Assembly (NCBI RefSeq): GCF_014641555.1
Contig: NZ_BMHY01000006.1
Location: 229,455 to 293,454, forward strand
Source of the DNA: Paenibacillus radicis (ex Gao et al. 2016)
GTDB lineage: Bacteria; Bacillota; Bacilli; Paenibacillales; Paenibacillaceae
Direction of reading: 5' to 3'
Length of the DNA stretch: 64,000 nt
This document shows, piece by piece, positions 1 through 10,103 of the stretch; within the stretch, counting starts at the first letter, position 1, and each line of letters begins with the position of its first letter. The translations under genes and the position numbers were made by a program. Under the pieces are notes generated by a model. It did not search any database, was not told the origin of the DNA, and was given only the letters and a program-made list of their open reading frames with translations.

Positions 1-1422
1 GCGTCTGCGGACGACCTCGCGCATTGTCTCGTAGTCATCGGGTCCCTGAACCGTCTTGATCTTATACTTGCGGTACTCTTTCTTGTCGGCTTTGCCGTCA
101 GTGAAGACAACCATCGCAGATACCGGATTCGTCCCCTGAATGTTCGAGTTATCGAACGCTTCGATCCGGCGAACCTCCGGCAGCCCCAGCCAGCCGGCAA
201 GCGCTTCGGAAGCTTTCACACTGCGTTCCTCATCCCGCTCGATTAGCCGGAACTTATCGGACAGCATAATTTTCGCATTGTCGATGGCCATCGACACCAC
301 TTCGCTTTTGCGGCCGCGCTGCGGCATTAACACTTTAACCTTAAGCCAGTTATGCAGTGAAGACATCACTTCATCGGCATATTCCGCCTCAACAGCCTCC
401 TCCCCTTCAGCAGTCGTCGTTGCGGCCTCCACTACGGCTGCGGATGCCGGCGGCTGCGGCAGGAAAATCTGCTTCGGCAAAGCCGGATTATCGCTGTAAT
501 ATTGGGTCACGAACGTCATGAAATCTTCGTATTCCTCGCCGTAGTACGGGAATGTCGTTCCCCGGCGTTCGATCAGCTTGCCTTGGCGCATGTACAGAAT
601 TTGTACGCACATCCAGCCCTTCTCCACCGCATAACCAAAAATATCGCGGTCGAGGGCGTCCGCCATCGTAATCTTCTGCTTCTCGATAACGGCATCGATC
701 GCTACAATCTGATCACGGTACTCCTTAGCCCGTTCGAATTCGAGCTGCTCCGCTGCCGCGGCCATTTTACGCTCCAGATCCTGTTTGACCACATCATGGC
801 CGCCGTTCAGAAATTTCGTAATTTCTTGAATCATGGAATCATAAGTGTTTTGCTCCACCTCAAACTCACAAGGCGCGATGCATTGCCCGAGATGATAATA
901 AAGACAAACCTTATCGGGCAGCGTATTGCACTTGCGCAAAGGATATAGCCGGTCCAGCAGCTTTTTCGTTTGCTGAGCCGCGAAGGCGTTAGGATATGGA
1001 CCGAAATATTTGCCTTTGTCCTTGATAACCCGTCTTGTCACTTCGAGGCGGGGATGAGCTTCATGCGTTATTTTAATATAAGGAAAGTTTTTATCATCCT
1101 TCAGCAGCACGTTATAGCGCGGATGATGCTGCTTGATTAGATTACATTCCAGAATAAGTGCTTCCATGTTGCTTGCGGTCACGATAAAATCGAAATCGCG
1201 TATTTCCGATACAAGGCGCTGCGTCTTGCCGTTATGGCTTCCGTTAAAATACGAGCGAACGCGGTTTTTCAGCACCTTTGCCTTCCCGACATAAATGATG
1301 GTTCCTTCGCTATTTCGCATTAAGTAACAGCCCGGCTGGTCGGGCAGCAGCGCCAGTTTGTTGCGTATTCGTTCTGCGGCGACGGCTCTGGCATTGTCGC
1401 TGCTTTGTAATTGCTCGTCCAT
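1..1422 (-). CDS. uvrC: UvrABC excinuclease subunit C, 3' end cut by window
   Basis: UvrC makes the dual incisions around lesions in nucleotide excision repair, working with UvrA and UvrB in the cytoplasm. The N-terminus carries a GIY-YIG-like nuclease domain ([19 protein letters not shown], about residues 31-49). It is followed by a Cys-containing segment ([21 protein letters not shown]), the UVR-type region and the start of the C-terminal RNase H-like domain ([20 protein letters not shown]). The reading frame runs off the left edge, so the C-terminal HhH domain is missing. The ATG is preceded by AGGGAGGGG. A LexA-like box lies just upstream. Family assignment is secure. Confidence 0.95.
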   Translation of the reverse strand, partial: MDEQLQSSDNARAVAAERIRNKLALLPDQPGCYLMRNSEGTIIYVGKAKVLKNRVRSYFNGSHNGKTQRLVSEIRDFDFIVTASNMEALILECNLIKQHHPRYNVLLKDDKNFPYIKITHEAHPRLEVTRRVIKDKGKYFGPYPNAFAAQQTKKLLDRLYPLRKCNTLPDKVCLYYHLGQCIAPCEFEVEQNTYDSMIQEITKFLNGGHDVVKQDLERKMAAAAEQLEFERAKEYRDQIVAIDAVIEKQKITMADALDRDIFGYAVEKGWMCVQILYMRQGKLIERRGTTFPYYGEEYEDFMTFVTQYYSDNPALPKQIFLPQPPASAAVVEAATTTAEGEEAVEAEYADEVMSSLHNWLKVKVLMPQRGRKSEVVSMAIDNAKIMLSDKFRLIERDEERSVKASEALAGWLGLPEVRRIEAFDNSNIQGTNPVSAMVVFTDGKADKKEYRKYKIKTVQGPDDYETMREVVRRR

Positions 1423-1465
1423 GCTGCCCCTCCCTTTCAGATCATATGTTCCATTTTAGCACATT

Positions 1466-1479
1466 CGAAGGTCAGTTCG
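1466..1479 (-). promoter_or_regulatory. Candidate LexA (SOS) box upstream of uvrC
   Basis: CGAAGGTCAGTTCG matches the Gram-positive LexA consensus CGAAC-N4-GTTCG with one mismatch in the arms. It lies about 45 bp upstream of the uvrC start, where it could overlap the promoter. Damage-inducible control of an excision gene is plausible. The site is a motif match only. Confidence 0.45.
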
Positions 1480-1502
1480 CCTTAATTTGTCACTCTTATT
1501 GC

Positions 1503-1532
1503 TTTACAATTATTCGGAAAGTTGGGTATACT
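1503..1532 (+). promoter_or_regulatory. Sigma-A-type promoter for the small protein at 1569
   Basis: TTTACA, an 18-bp spacer and TATACT lie 37 bp ahead of a small gene with a good ribosome site (GGGAGG). Confidence 0.5.
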
Positions 1533-1568
1533 AGATGAAGCTGAATGTGTTCAAGGGAGGCGTCATCA

Positions 1569-1715
1569 ATGGAAAATGTGAGAGATCCGCGCGAGCATTA
1601 TAATGAAGAACCGCGCGACGATTTGATGGATGTTGTGTTCGGCTTTGGCGGCATGCTTGGTGTTATGACTGTCATTTTCGCTGTAGCGGTAATCGTCAAA
1701 TTCGTTATTTCTTAA
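1569..1715 (+). CDS. Small single-pass membrane protein, 48 aa
   Basis: No family is recognised. The product has an acidic/polar N-terminus (MENVRDPREHYNEEPRDD) followed by one hydrophobic helix (about residues 20-47, rich in V, I, F, G) ending in VKFVIS, so it is probably a membrane-anchored small protein. Support for a real gene comes from an AGGGAGG ribosome site 7 nt before the ATG, a promoter upstream and a strong terminator downstream. It stands alone, transcribed away from uvrC. Confidence 0.7.
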   Translation: MENVRDPREHYNEEPRDDLMDVVFGFGGMLGVMTVIFAVAVIVKFVIS

Positions 1716-1760
1716 TGGAAAAGCAAGCGAATATGGTCATTACATAAGCGCTTCTATTCA

Positions 1761-1800
1761 AAAAAAGCTCCGTTCGGATGATCCGAACGGAGCTTTTTTT
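1761..1800. terminator. Bidirectional intrinsic terminator
   Basis: AGCTCCGTTCGGAT pairs with ATCCGAACGGAGCT and is flanked by A7 on one side and T8 on the other. It can end both the small gene from the left and the yezD-side transcript from the right. Confidence 0.85.
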
Positions 1801-1816
1801 ATGGAAGGAAATGCTG

Positions 1817-2080
1817 CTATTGAACCGCGCGCAGTGCTTCACTGCTGTTATTCCCGCTCACCGCTGCATTCCCGCTATTGGCATTATCGCGGTTTCTTGC
1901 CTGAGGCTCGTGGTTCGTTTGTTTGTGGGAAGGCTGATCGAAACGGGTACGCTCCGTCCGGTCAATCTGAACGATCCGGCCGTCATGCACCGTGATGTTA
2001 ACCGATCCATACTGCAAGCCGTTTACTTGATCGACGATTCTCTCCAGCCAAAGTTGATCCAATTCCAATGGTTTTGCCAT
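1817..2080 (-). CDS. yezD: YezD-family protein (DUF2292)
   Basis: Small cytoplasmic protein of the YezD/DUF2292 family, often found beside sulfate or cysteine genes; its biochemical role is unknown. The core is ELDQLWLERIVDQVNGLQYG followed by SVNITVHDGRIVQIDRTERTRF. The C-terminal part (QTNHEPQARNRDNANSGN...) is low-complexity and polar. An ATG 15 nt further upstream overlaps the GGAGGG ribosome site, so the start with 7-nt spacing (MAKPLELDQ) was chosen. It is last in the sulfate transport operon, downstream of cysW. Confidence 0.8.
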   Translation of the reverse strand: MAKPLELDQLWLERIVDQVNGLQYGSVNITVHDGRIVQIDRTERTRFDQPSHKQTNHEPQARNRDNANSGNAAVSGNNSSEALRAVQ

Positions 2081-2167
2081 CTTCAATCCCTCCATAGTTT
2101 ACCGATATACTCGGATTTATAGTTGTGGAGAAAGGACTCTCTTCGAGTCCCTCTCAGCATGCTTCTT

Positions 2168-3049
2168 TTATTCCACGCCGCTTTGCGGACGTCTTGCCGT
2201 CTTCCATTCGAATAACGCTTTTACAAGCAGCGTAACAACTGCCAGCATAACCAGCAGTGAAGCTACGGCGAAGGAAGCTGAAAACTGATATTCATTGTAC
2301 AAAATCTCAATATGCAGCGGCAGCGTGTTCGTCTCGCCCCGAATATGACCGGATACGACCGATACTGCACCAAACTCGCCCATCGCTCTCGCATTGCTCA
2401 GAATAACGCCGTACAGCAAACCCCATTTAATATTCGGAACGGTAACCCGCCAAAAGATTTGCCAGCCTTGAGCGCCTAGACTAGCCGCTGCCTCTTCCTC
2501 TTGCACGCCTTGCGCCTGCATAAGAGGAATGAGCTCTCTAGCGACAAACGGAACGGTCACGAATATGGTTGCCAGTACAATGCCCGGTAAAGCGAACACG
2601 ATTTGAATGCCGCGTTCATCCAGCCATGGGCCGAAAAAGCCTTGAGCGCCAAACATCAGCACATAGATCAATCCGGAAATGACTGGCGATACAGCAAACG
2701 GCAAATCGATAAGCGTAATAAGAACATTTTTCCCTCTGAATCTGAATTTGCTGATCGCCCAAGCCGCCGCTACACCAAATACAGTATTGAGCGGCACCGC
2801 AATGACGGCAACAATCAGCGTCAGCCTGAGCGCCGATAATGCATCAGGCTCTGTAATTGCCGCCCGGTACACCTCAAAGCCCTTCTTAAAGGCTTCGACA
2901 AAAATTGAAACTAACGGAAGCAAAACGACGAGTCCGAGAAACAGCAGCGCAACGGTAATTAACACCCATTGTACGCTCCTCGGTTCTGTAATATGCCGGG
3001 GTCTCTTCGAGGCTTCTTCCGATAAATGCGCAGTAACCGCTCCAGCCAT
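2168..3049 (-). CDS. cysW: Sulfate ABC transporter permease CysW
   Basis: Second permease of a CysTW-type sulfate/thiosulfate importer in the cytoplasmic membrane. About six transmembrane helices are visible after a polar N-terminus. The EAA coupling loop ([20 protein letters not shown], near residues 184-203) contacts the ATPase. [20 protein letters not shown] is typical of CysW. It lies 13 bp after cysT in one operon with the binding protein. Length (293 aa) is normal. No cysA follows it here. Confidence 0.93.
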   Translation of the reverse strand: MAGAVTAHLSEEASKRPRHITEPRSVQWVLITVALLFLGLVVLLPLVSIFVEAFKKGFEVYRAAITEPDALSALRLTLIVAVIAVPLNTVFGVAAAWAISKFRFRGKNVLITLIDLPFAVSPVISGLIYVLMFGAQGFFGPWLDERGIQIVFALPGIVLATIFVTVPFVARELIPLMQAQGVQEEEAAASLGAQGWQIFWRVTVPNIKWGLLYGVILSNARAMGEFGAVSVVSGHIRGETNTLPLHIEILYNEYQFSASFAVASLLVMLAVVTLLVKALFEWKTARRPQSGVE

Positions 3050-3062
3050 ATGGTTCCCCCTC

Positions 3063-3911
3063 CTAATCCGCTATCGTCCGGCGGTTGATCCGCCATTGGA
3101 AGAAGTTAATAAGCAGCAGCAGCAGGAAAGATACGACCAGCATGACCGTTGCGATCGCCGTAGCGCCCGCATAATCGAATTGCTCCAGCTTTGTCATAAT
3201 GAGCAGCGGGGCAATTTCTGTCTTAAGCGGCATGTTGCCTGAAATAAATACGACGGAGCCGTATTCGCCGATTCCTCGTGCAAATGCAAGCGCGAACCCT
3301 GTTAACAGCGCAGGCATAAGCTCCGGCAAAACGACCTTCCAAAACGTTCGTAAACGATACGCCCCCAGCATGACCGCCGCTTCTTCCGTATCCTTCTCGA
3401 AATCCTGCAGTACCGGCTGTACGGTCCGCACGACAAACGGAATGCCGATAAATATAAGAGCGATGGTAATGCCGAGCGGCGTGTACGCAACCTTCAGGCC
3501 GATAGGCTCCAGCAGCTTGCCGACCCAGCCGTTAGGCGCATAGATCGCAGTAAGCGCGATGCCTGCAACGGCTGTCGGCAAAGCAAACGGCAGGTCGACA
3601 AGGCTGTCGATAATTTTTTTACCCGGAAACCGGTAGCGCACCAGCACCCAAGCGACCAATAATCCAAATACGAGATTAACGAGTGCTGCGCAAAATGCCG
3701 TCACGAAGCTTACCCGGTAGGAGGCAAGCACGCGTGGATTTAAAATAATTGCCCAAAACTCGTTCCAGCTAAGACCGGTCGATTTAATGAAGACACCCGC
3801 AAGCGGAATCAACACAACCAAGCTGAGGTAGGTAATCGTAAAGCCCATCGACAAGCCGAAGCCCGGCAGCACGTTTTTCGCTTTCGACCTTACCGTCCTG
3901 GAACCTTTCAT
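3063..3911 (-). CDS. cysT: Sulfate ABC transporter permease CysT
   Basis: First permease of the sulfate importer. The sequence shows six hydrophobic helices and the EAA loop ([20 protein letters not shown], about residues 172-191). [23 protein letters not shown] is diagnostic of CysT/CysU. The ribosome site GGAG lies 9 nt before the ATG. It is between the binding-protein gene (37-bp gap) and cysW (13-bp gap), so the three are probably cotranscribed. Confidence 0.93.
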   Translation of the reverse strand: MKGSRTVRSKAKNVLPGFGLSMGFTITYLSLVVLIPLAGVFIKSTGLSWNEFWAIILNPRVLASYRVSFVTAFCAALVNLVFGLLVAWVLVRYRFPGKKIIDSLVDLPFALPTAVAGIALTAIYAPNGWVGKLLEPIGLKVAYTPLGITIALIFIGIPFVVRTVQPVLQDFEKDTEEAAVMLGAYRLRTFWKVVLPELMPALLTGFALAFARGIGEYGSVVFISGNMPLKTEIAPLLIMTKLEQFDYAGATAIATVMLVVSFLLLLLINFFQWRINRRTIAD

Positions 3912-3948
3912 GAGAAGTCAGCTCCAATCGAATTTGATTGCTTCATTA

Positions 3949-5058
3949 TTATTTGCCCGGCGTGTAGATCTTCTCGAATATGCCGCCTGTATTGAAGTGC
4001 TTCTCTTGGGCTACTTTCCAGCCGCCGAAATCTTTGTCGATCGTCAGAAGCTCAAGCTCCTTGAACGTATCTTTATATTTCGCGCCGATTGTTTCGTTAA
4101 TTGGACGGTAGTAGTTTTTAGCCGCAATTTCCTGGCCCTCGTCGGAGTACAGGTATTGCAGATAAGCTTCTGCTACTTCGCGTGTTCCGCGAGCGTCGGC
4201 ATTTTTGTCGACAATCGCAACCGGAGGCTCAGCCAAGATGCTCAAGCTAGGATATACGATATCGAATTTATCCGGACCCAATTCTTTCACAGAAAGGAAT
4301 GCTTCATTCTCCCAAGCCAGCAATACGTCGCCGATTCCTTTTTCAACAAAAGTTGTCGTTGCGCCGCGAGCGCCAGTGTCCAGAACAGGTACATGTTTGA
4401 ACAGCTCTTTAACGAACTCTTGCGCTTTTGCTTCATCCCCATTGTTCTGCTTCAGTGCGTAGCCCCAAGCAGCCAGGTAGTTCCAGCGTGCGCCGCCGGA
4501 TGTTTGCGGATTCGGCGTAATAACTTCCACTTTATCTTTGATCAGGTCGTTCCAGTCTTTAATGTCTTTCGGGTTGCCTTTGCGAACCAGAAATACGATT
4601 GTCGATGTGTAAGGCGAGCTGTTGTGCTCGAATTGCTTCTGCCAGTCTTCACCAAGAAGACCTGGTTCAACGAGCGAGTCAATGTCATAGCCCAGTGCCA
4701 GCGTTACAACATCGGCTTTCAATCCGTCGATAACGGCACGCGCTTGCTTGCCAGAACCGCCATGGGATTGTTTTACCGTCACGACTTGACCGGTTTTGTC
4801 TTTCCAATATGTTGCAAAAGCTTTATTGTATTCATCGTATAATTCCCGAGTAGGATCGTAGGAAACGTTAAGCAGTTCAACCGGATCTTTAGGCTTCTCT
4901 GTATCTTTCGGTGCATCTGTAGCCGTTGAACCCGCTTCTGCTGTCGGAGACGGAGATGCTGTGTTCTTGCCATTACCGTTGGAGCCGCAAGCTGACAGAA
5001 CCAAACTTAATGCCAGCACTAGTACGAGCGAAAATACCGTTGTACGTTTTTTTCTCAT
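3949..5058 (-). CDS. sbp: Sulfate-binding lipoprotein of the CysTW importer
   Basis: Periplasmic-type solute-binding protein that captures sulfate or thiosulfate outside the membrane. The N-terminus is a lipoprotein signal ([20 protein letters not shown] then LSAC), with lipidation predicted at the Cys. A Ser/Thr/Pro-rich linker follows. [36 protein letters not shown] and [20 protein letters not shown] are hallmarks of the Sbp/CysP family. A TTG two codons upstream is also open, but AAGGGG sits 10 nt before the ATG and only 4 nt before the TTG, so the ATG was used. It is the first operon gene, behind a near-consensus promoter. Confidence 0.93.
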   Translation of the reverse strand: MRKKRTTVFSLVLVLALSLVLSACGSNGNGKNTASPSPTAEAGSTATDAPKDTEKPKDPVELLNVSYDPTRELYDEYNKAFATYWKDKTGQVVTVKQSHGGSGKQARAVIDGLKADVVTLALGYDIDSLVEPGLLGEDWQKQFEHNSSPYTSTIVFLVRKGNPKDIKDWNDLIKDKVEVITPNPQTSGGARWNYLAAWGYALKQNNGDEAKAQEFVKELFKHVPVLDTGARGATTTFVEKGIGDVLLAWENEAFLSVKELGPDKFDIVYPSLSILAEPPVAIVDKNADARGTREVAEAYLQYLYSDEGQEIAAKNYYRPINETIGAKYKDTFKELELLTIDKDFGGWKVAQEKHFNTGGIFEKIYTPGK

Positions 5059-5160
5059 CGTCAATACACCCCTTGTTTTTATGGGCAGATGAATAATCTC
5101 GCGGCTCCGGTGGTCCGGTAGTAAAGTATTATTCCTACCTGTTTAGTTGGTTATGGAAGA

Positions 5161-5190
5161 ATTCTACCAGTGTCCGCATGAACCTGTCAA
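5161..5190 (-). promoter_or_regulatory. Sigma-A promoter of the sulfate operon
   Basis: On the minus strand TTGACA (5190-5185), an 18-bp spacer and TAGAAT (5166-5161) give a near-consensus promoter about 100 bp before the binding-protein start. The leader contains AGGTAGGAATAATA, which might be a sulfur-regulator site, but I cannot assign it. Confidence 0.75.
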
Positions 5191-5282
5191 TAGAAAATTG
5201 GAAATAAATGAGGAAGCTGCCGAATTATTTGTTTTACGCGAGGTGCATTAGCCTCAGAGGTTCAGCTGCATCAAGCTCAGGG

Positions 5283-5412
5283 GCGCTGCGCGTTTTGGTT
5301 CGTGCGGCCATTCTTGATTTCAATTCCCCTCGTTTACTGGAGGATTATTGGATCGAATCTGCAAAAAGTCCGCCCAAACTCAAAACGCTCCGCTTCCCTC
5401 ATTTGTGCACAA
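5283..5412. repeat. Fold-back intergenic repeat, copy R0 (diverged)
   Basis: Diverged member of the same family as R1, R2 and R3. Shared blocks are GCTGCGCGTTT-GGT, ATTCTTGATT, GAATCTGCAAAAAGTC and CTCAAAACGCTCCGCT. The two ends are imperfect inverted repeats, so the element can fold back on itself. No coding potential is seen. Confidence 0.65.
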
Positions 5413-5428
5413 TAGCTGCAATATTCAA

Positions 5429-5470
<42 letters not shown>

Positions 5471-5582
5471 AAGACAAACTCGCCCGCCTTAATTCTGGCT
5501 CCGGTTCTGGCTCCCGCTCTGCTAAACGCCTTTTCGAGTGCTGTACAGCAAATTCTCCCACTTGATGCTTCGGGAACTAATC

Positions 5583-5766
5583 AAAATGTAAAAGTACAGG
5601 TTGTCCGGCGATTTTTCGGCGATTTATCCCTTCAAAATGCAAATGTGCAGGTTGATTGGCTCAAAACGCCCCAATAAGGCCGAATTGAGCCATTTCAAAT
5701 GTATTTTTGCATTTTGATGGCTGTTTGGACCCCTTTGAGCGCAAACAAAATGTACTTTTGCATTTT
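5583..5766. repeat. Four copies of an AAAATGYAAAWRTRCA motif, two per strand
   Basis: The motif occurs at 5583-5600 and 5634-5651 on the plus strand, each followed by GGTTG, and at about 5697-5716 and 5747-5766 on the minus strand. The two pairs face each other. The rest of this 820-bp gap (5191-6011) holds R0, the microsatellite and no convincing gene. Confidence 0.5.
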
Positions 5767-6011
5767 GTTCGAAGTTTAGCCTGATTGGTAACGTTTATGG
5801 AGAGGTAATGGGGTGTTGGATCGTTTTCGCAACCGAGAGTTCGAGTACAACGAGAGGAATTAGTTGTTTTCTTTCTCTTGTACGCCAGCATCTTGGATGA
5901 GATGACTTTTTAGGTTCTTTTCTTTCCTGGTTCATCACGTATAAGCTACCATAAAACATGGAGAGATCAGCCTGAAACTTCGGCTTCCTGTTTCTGTAAT
6001 TTCATATGAAA

Positions 6012-6042
6012 AAGCCCTGCGTTTCTAACAAACGCAGGGCTT
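6012..6042 (-). terminator. Terminator of the opp operon
   Basis: Perfect 11-bp stem AGCCCTGCGTTT/AAACGCAGGGCT followed on the minus strand by TTTTTC, 20 bp after the oppF stop. Confidence 0.85.
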
Positions 6043-6061
6043 CTCCTCTTTTCAAAATGTC

Positions 6062-7054
6062 TTAAAACTCGCCGCCCAAAGGAAAATGGCACGCCACTTG
6101 GCGATCACCGGCTGCTTCCCGAAGCAGCGGCTCCTCCCTGCTGCATCGCTCTTGAGCCGATGGGCAGCGCGGGTGAAAACGGCACCCGGCCGGCGGGTTG
6201 GCCGGTGACGGGACATCGCCCTGAAGCACGATCCGCTCCCGCTTCCGGTTCGGGTCGGGGCGCGGAATCGAAGATAGCAGCGCCGCCGTATAGGGATGGA
6301 GCGGCTCATCGAACAATACCTCCGTCGGTGATACCTCGACGATTTTTCCCAAGTACATAACGCCGACACGGTCGGAAATATGGCGGACGACATTCAGACC
6401 GTGAGCGATGAACAGAAATGTAAGGCCCAGCTCCCGCTGCAGCTTCGTGAGCAGGTTCAATACTTGCGATTGGACCGATACGTCGAGTGCCGATACCGCT
6501 TCATCCGCTACGATAAACTCCGGATTGAGCGCAATCGCGCGGGCGATGCCGATCCGTTGACGCTGACCGCCAGAAAACTCATGCGGATAACGGTTGCGCC
6601 GTGAGGCATCCAAGCCGACTAACTCCATCAGTTCCACTACTTTACGATCGATTTCCCCCGACCCCAGACGTTCATGCAGCCGAAGCGGCTCTCCAATAAT
6701 GTCACGGACCAAGAAACGTGGATTCAATGAGCCAAACGGGTCCTGAAAAATAATTTGCATCTGCTTTCTTAACCGGCGAAGCTCCTTCCCGCTAACCTGT
6801 TGAACATCGGAGCCGTGAAACATAACCTGTCCCTCTGTCGCCCGCTGAAGATTAAGCACGACGCGGCCAAGCGTCGATTTGCCGCAGCCTGACTCGCCTA
6901 CCAGCCCAAACGTCTCTCCTTTTCGGATCGACAACGATACCCCGTCCACCGCTTTCACCTGGCCGACGACACGGTTCAGCAGTCCGGTTCGAATCGGAAA
7001 ATATTTTTTTACATTGTGCAGCTCCAGCAAGTACTCCGAATCCAACGCGTTCAT
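6062..7054 (-). CDS. oppF: Oligopeptide/dipeptide ABC transporter ATPase (OppF type)
   Basis: One of two ATPases driving peptide import. Walker A GESGCGKS is near residues 53-60, the Q-loop is [10 protein letters not shown], the signature is FSGGQRQR (160-167) and Walker B is IVADEA (181-186). The switch His is in IAHGLNVV. The C-terminal oligopeptide-transporter domain has the Cys pattern [14 protein letters not shown]. An upstream start 21 codons earlier would overlap oppD by 56 bp. The ATG used here has AGGAG/GAGG upstream and leaves a 7-bp gap. It is last in the operon. Confidence 0.92.
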   Translation of the reverse strand: MNALDSEYLLELHNVKKYFPIRTGLLNRVVGQVKAVDGVSLSIRKGETFGLVGESGCGKSTLGRVVLNLQRATEGQVMFHGSDVQQVSGKELRRLRKQMQIIFQDPFGSLNPRFLVRDIIGEPLRLHERLGSGEIDRKVVELMELVGLDASRRNRYPHEFSGGQRQRIGIARAIALNPEFIVADEAVSALDVSVQSQVLNLLTKLQRELGLTFLFIAHGLNVVRHISDRVGVMYLGKIVEVSPTEVLFDEPLHPYTAALLSSIPRPDPNRKRERIVLQGDVPSPANPPAGCRFHPRCPSAQERCSREEPLLREAAGDRQVACHFPLGGEF

Positions 7055-7061
7055 GATATCC

Positions 7062-8081
7062 TCAGCTCCTCTGCTCCAATTCCTGTCTCCATGCTTCAGA
7101 ATCACCTCCGCTTGCATACATCCAGCAGGCCGCTTGATGGTCGGAATTTACTTTAAAAACAGGCGGCTCCGTGCTCTTGCAACGCTCCCTCACATGGGGA
7201 CAGCGAGGATGGAAACGGCAGCCTGTCGGCAGCTGATTCAGACTCGGAATATTGCCCCGGATCGTATAGAGCTCCTCGCCTCTTGCTCCTTCCAAACCCG
7301 GTACCGATTGAAGCAGCCCGATCGTATAAGGATGGCTCGGATTCGCGAAAATATCGGCAACAGCGCCTTCCTCCACAATAACCCCTGCGTACATAACGGC
7401 GATCCGGTCGCCCATCTCAGCCGCAACGCCCATGTCATGCGTAATGAGCAGAATCGACATGCCCAAATCCTTCTGCAGCTTGCGAAGCAGATCCAATATT
7501 TGCGCCTGAACCGTAACATCAAGCGCTGTTGTCGGCTCGTCCGCGATTAGCAGATCGGGATCGCAAGCAAGGGCAATTGCAATAACGACACGCTGACACA
7601 TCCCTCCCGACAATTCATGGGGATACTGCTTGACCCTCATCTCCGGTGCCGGTATGCCTACCAGTCGCAGCAAATGAACCGCGGTTTTCCAAGCTTCTTT
7701 CTTGCTCTTCTTCTGATGAAGCATGACGCTTTCAGCGATTTGATCGCCTACGCTATAGACCGGATTGAGTGCCGACATCGGATCTTGAAAAATCATTGCG
7801 ATTTTATTGCCCCGAATACGGATCATTTCCTCTTGGCTGCGGCTTGTAAGGTCATCGCCTTTAAACCCGACATCGCCTTCCAGAATGGCACCGCCGCCGT
7901 ATTCAATCAAGCGCATAACCGCAAGCGAGGTTACGCTTTTACCGCTGCCGGACTCTCCAACTAGACAAACGGTCTCACCCTTGTTCAACGTCAGATTTAC
8001 CCGATCCGTCGCTTTCACTACGCCGTTATCCGTCTGAAAGCCGACGGTCAGGTTCCGGATTTCGAGAAGCTTTTCCGCCAT
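7062..8081 (-). CDS. oppD: Oligopeptide/dipeptide ABC transporter ATPase (OppD type)
   Basis: Partner ATPase of OppF. Walker A GESGSGKS is at residues 42-49, the Q-loop is [10 protein letters not shown], Walker B is LLIADE (177-182) and the H-loop is THD (His215). The signature reads LSGGMCQR where the family normally has LSGGMRQR, so the usual Arg is Cys here. The C-terminal domain carries four cysteines (288, 294, 301, 319) in the [14 protein letters not shown] arrangement known from OppD/DppD proteins. AAGGAGG lies 8 nt before the ATG. It overlaps oppC by 34 bp. Confidence 0.93.
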   Translation of the reverse strand: MAEKLLEIRNLTVGFQTDNGVVKATDRVNLTLNKGETVCLVGESGSGKSVTSLAVMRLIEYGGGAILEGDVGFKGDDLTSRSQEEMIRIRGNKIAMIFQDPMSALNPVYSVGDQIAESVMLHQKKSKKEAWKTAVHLLRLVGIPAPEMRVKQYPHELSGGMCQRVVIAIALACDPDLLIADEPTTALDVTVQAQILDLLRKLQKDLGMSILLITHDMGVAAEMGDRIAVMYAGVIVEEGAVADIFANPSHPYTIGLLQSVPGLEGARGEELYTIRGNIPSLNQLPTGCRFHPRCPHVRERCKSTEPPVFKVNSDHQAACWMYASGGDSEAWRQELEQRS

Positions 8082-9034
8082 CTTTCCAGCCTCCTTCCGG
8101 TTAACGTCGTATTTTTACGCGGATTTAACGCATCTTGGATACCGTCACCTATGAAATTGACCGCGAGCACGACAATGAGAATGCACAAACCCGGGTAGAC
8201 GGCTTGCATCGGATCGACAAGCATAAATTCCTGTGCATTGCTAAGCATAAGACCCCAGCTCGTTTGCGGAGCTTTTATTCCCAATCCGAGATAGGAGAGC
8301 GCAGATTCGCTTAAAATAGCTCCGCCCACCATCAGAGTTGCGTTCACGATAATCGGAAAGCTTGCGTTGCGCAGCAAATGGCGGAAAATAATGCCCCAGC
8401 TGGACACGCCAATTGCCTTGGCCGCTTCTACATATTGCATTTCCCTCAGTTGAAGGAAATTTCCCCGTACCAGGCGCGCAACACTCATCCAGCTTGTCAG
8501 AACGAGCACCATAATCAAGTATTTAAACTCCGTCCCGAAAATCGCCAGTACGAGAATGTTCAGAAACAGCAGCGGGATGGAGTTCATCACATCCACAAGC
8601 CGCATAAATACCGTATCAACGAAGCCGCCGAAGTAGCCCGATATGGAGCCCACAACGCTTCCTATTAATACAGACCCCAGAGCGACCAAGAATCCGACCA
8701 GAAGGGAGACGCGGCTGCTGTACAGCAAACGGGTAAATGTATCACGACCGAGTTCATCGGTTCCCAGCAAATGTCCGTCCGTGCCCGCTTTCAAGTTAGC
8801 GGCCAGCAAATCAATTTTTGCGGGGTCATAGCTTGTCAGAAATGGCGCAAACAGACCTACCAGAATAAAAAAACTAAGTACAATCAAACCAGCCATCGCA
8901 TAAGGATTGCGGCGGAAGGAAGCCCATGCGATACGCCACGGCCCTGGGGGCTTGCGCAGCTGTTTACCCGGCGGCGTATTTGGCTCTAATTTTGCCGGCC
9001 GATTGGTTTGTACACGAGAAGATGGAGAGGTCAT
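8048..9034 (-). CDS. oppC: Peptide ABC transporter permease (OppC type)
   Basis: Membrane permease with a Pro-rich cytoplasmic N-terminus, about six transmembrane helices and the family block HLLGTDELGRDTFTRLLYSSRVSL. The EAA-like loop is VEAAKAIGVSSWGIIFRHLLRN. ALSYLGLGIKAPQTSWGLML near the C-terminus is typical of OppC/DppC. It overlaps oppB by 4 bp, indicating translational coupling. Confidence 0.93.
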   Translation of the reverse strand: MTSPSSRVQTNRPAKLEPNTPPGKQLRKPPGPWRIAWASFRRNPYAMAGLIVLSFFILVGLFAPFLTSYDPAKIDLLAANLKAGTDGHLLGTDELGRDTFTRLLYSSRVSLLVGFLVALGSVLIGSVVGSISGYFGGFVDTVFMRLVDVMNSIPLLFLNILVLAIFGTEFKYLIMVLVLTSWMSVARLVRGNFLQLREMQYVEAAKAIGVSSWGIIFRHLLRNASFPIIVNATLMVGGAILSESALSYLGLGIKAPQTSWGLMLSNAQEFMLVDPMQAVYPGLCILIVVLAVNFIGDGIQDALNPRKNTTLTGRRLERWRKSFSKSGT

Positions 9035-10002
9035 GCGGCTTTCCCCCCTCTCTTGTTGAGTTGGACACGCGGGTCAACGATCGCATAAAGCACGTCCGCG
9101 ACAAAGTTTCCTACAATAACGATGACGGCAACAATCATTGTAATTGCCATCAGCACCGAATATTCACGGGCGACCGCCATTTCGACGAACAGACGTCCCA
9201 TACCCGGCCAGTTGAACACATTTTCTGTCAAAGCCGCACCTGCAACAAGCAAAGGCAAATCAAGCGCCACTACTGTAATAATAGGAATAAGGGCATTGCG
9301 CAAGGCATGCTTGTAAATAACGCGCCCCTCCCTAACCCCCTTCGCTCTAGCGGTCCGGATATAGTCCTGATGAAGCACTTCCAGCATGCTTGCACGCGAA
9401 TATTTGACGTAAGCCGCCAGAAATCCGAGCGTCAGTACCGTAACGGGCAGTATTAAGTGCATCAGAAGATCACCGAGATCGCCTTCCTTGCTCATCGTGT
9501 ACATATCGGATAAAGGAAGCCAGTCCAACTTGAGCGAAAAAATTTGCTGTAAAATGATTCCGAACCAGAAGGTCGGCATCGCAAAGCCTAAATACGAAAT
9601 AAATGATGCGCTCTGATCGGACAAGCTGTATACGCGAGTACTGTTGTATATCCCCCATGGAATGGAGATCAGCAGGGTCAGAAACCACGCGGCTCCCATC
9701 AGAACGATCGTATTGCTGACAGTGGGCCAAATAATTTGACCTACTGGAATATGGTTTTTGAACGTGTAGCCCAAATCGCCCTGCAGCAAATCGCCTAGCC
9801 ATCTGAAGTATTGAACCGGAACCGGATCGTATAGGCCAAGATTACGAGCCTGTGTCTCCATCGCTTCGGGTGACAACCCCGGAGAAAGCATAATTTGGAA
9901 CGGTCCGCCTGGAGCCAGATGGATGAGTGAAAACGTTAAAATCGTAATGAGGATCAATACCAAGACGGATTGCAGCAATCTTCTAATGATGAATTCAGTC
10001 AT
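9031..10002 (-). CDS. oppB: Peptide ABC transporter permease (OppB type)
   Basis: First permease of the peptide importer. It begins TEFIIRRLLQSVLVLILITIL, has the N-terminal domain ending in LGDLLQGDLGYTF, several further helices, and the coupling loop IRTARAKGVREGRVIYKHAL. Two in-frame ATGs exist. AGGAGG abuts the first and is 6 nt before the second, so the second was used. The C-terminus DVLYAIVDPRVQL is typical of the family. Confidence 0.92.
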   Translation of the reverse strand: MTEFIIRRLLQSVLVLILITILTFSLIHLAPGGPFQIMLSPGLSPEAMETQARNLGLYDPVPVQYFRWLGDLLQGDLGYTFKNHIPVGQIIWPTVSNTIVLMGAAWFLTLLISIPWGIYNSTRVYSLSDQSASFISYLGFAMPTFWFGIILQQIFSLKLDWLPLSDMYTMSKEGDLGDLLMHLILPVTVLTLGFLAAYVKYSRASMLEVLHQDYIRTARAKGVREGRVIYKHALRNALIPIITVVALDLPLLVAGAALTENVFNWPGMGRLFVEMAVAREYSVLMAITMIVAVIVIVGNFVADVLYAIVDPRVQLNKRGGKAA

Positions 10003-10103
10003 CGCCATCCTCCTGACGAATGCCGCTGGCGGAGTGCCGGGATACCTTCACTTCCCGGCACTCCGCTTCAGGCATACGGATTATACTTCTACATGTGCAG
10101 CAA

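Noticed and set aside
3910..4842. 310-codon plus-strand frame opposite the sulfate-binding protein
   Set aside because: Antisense shadow; the minus-strand gene is unambiguous.
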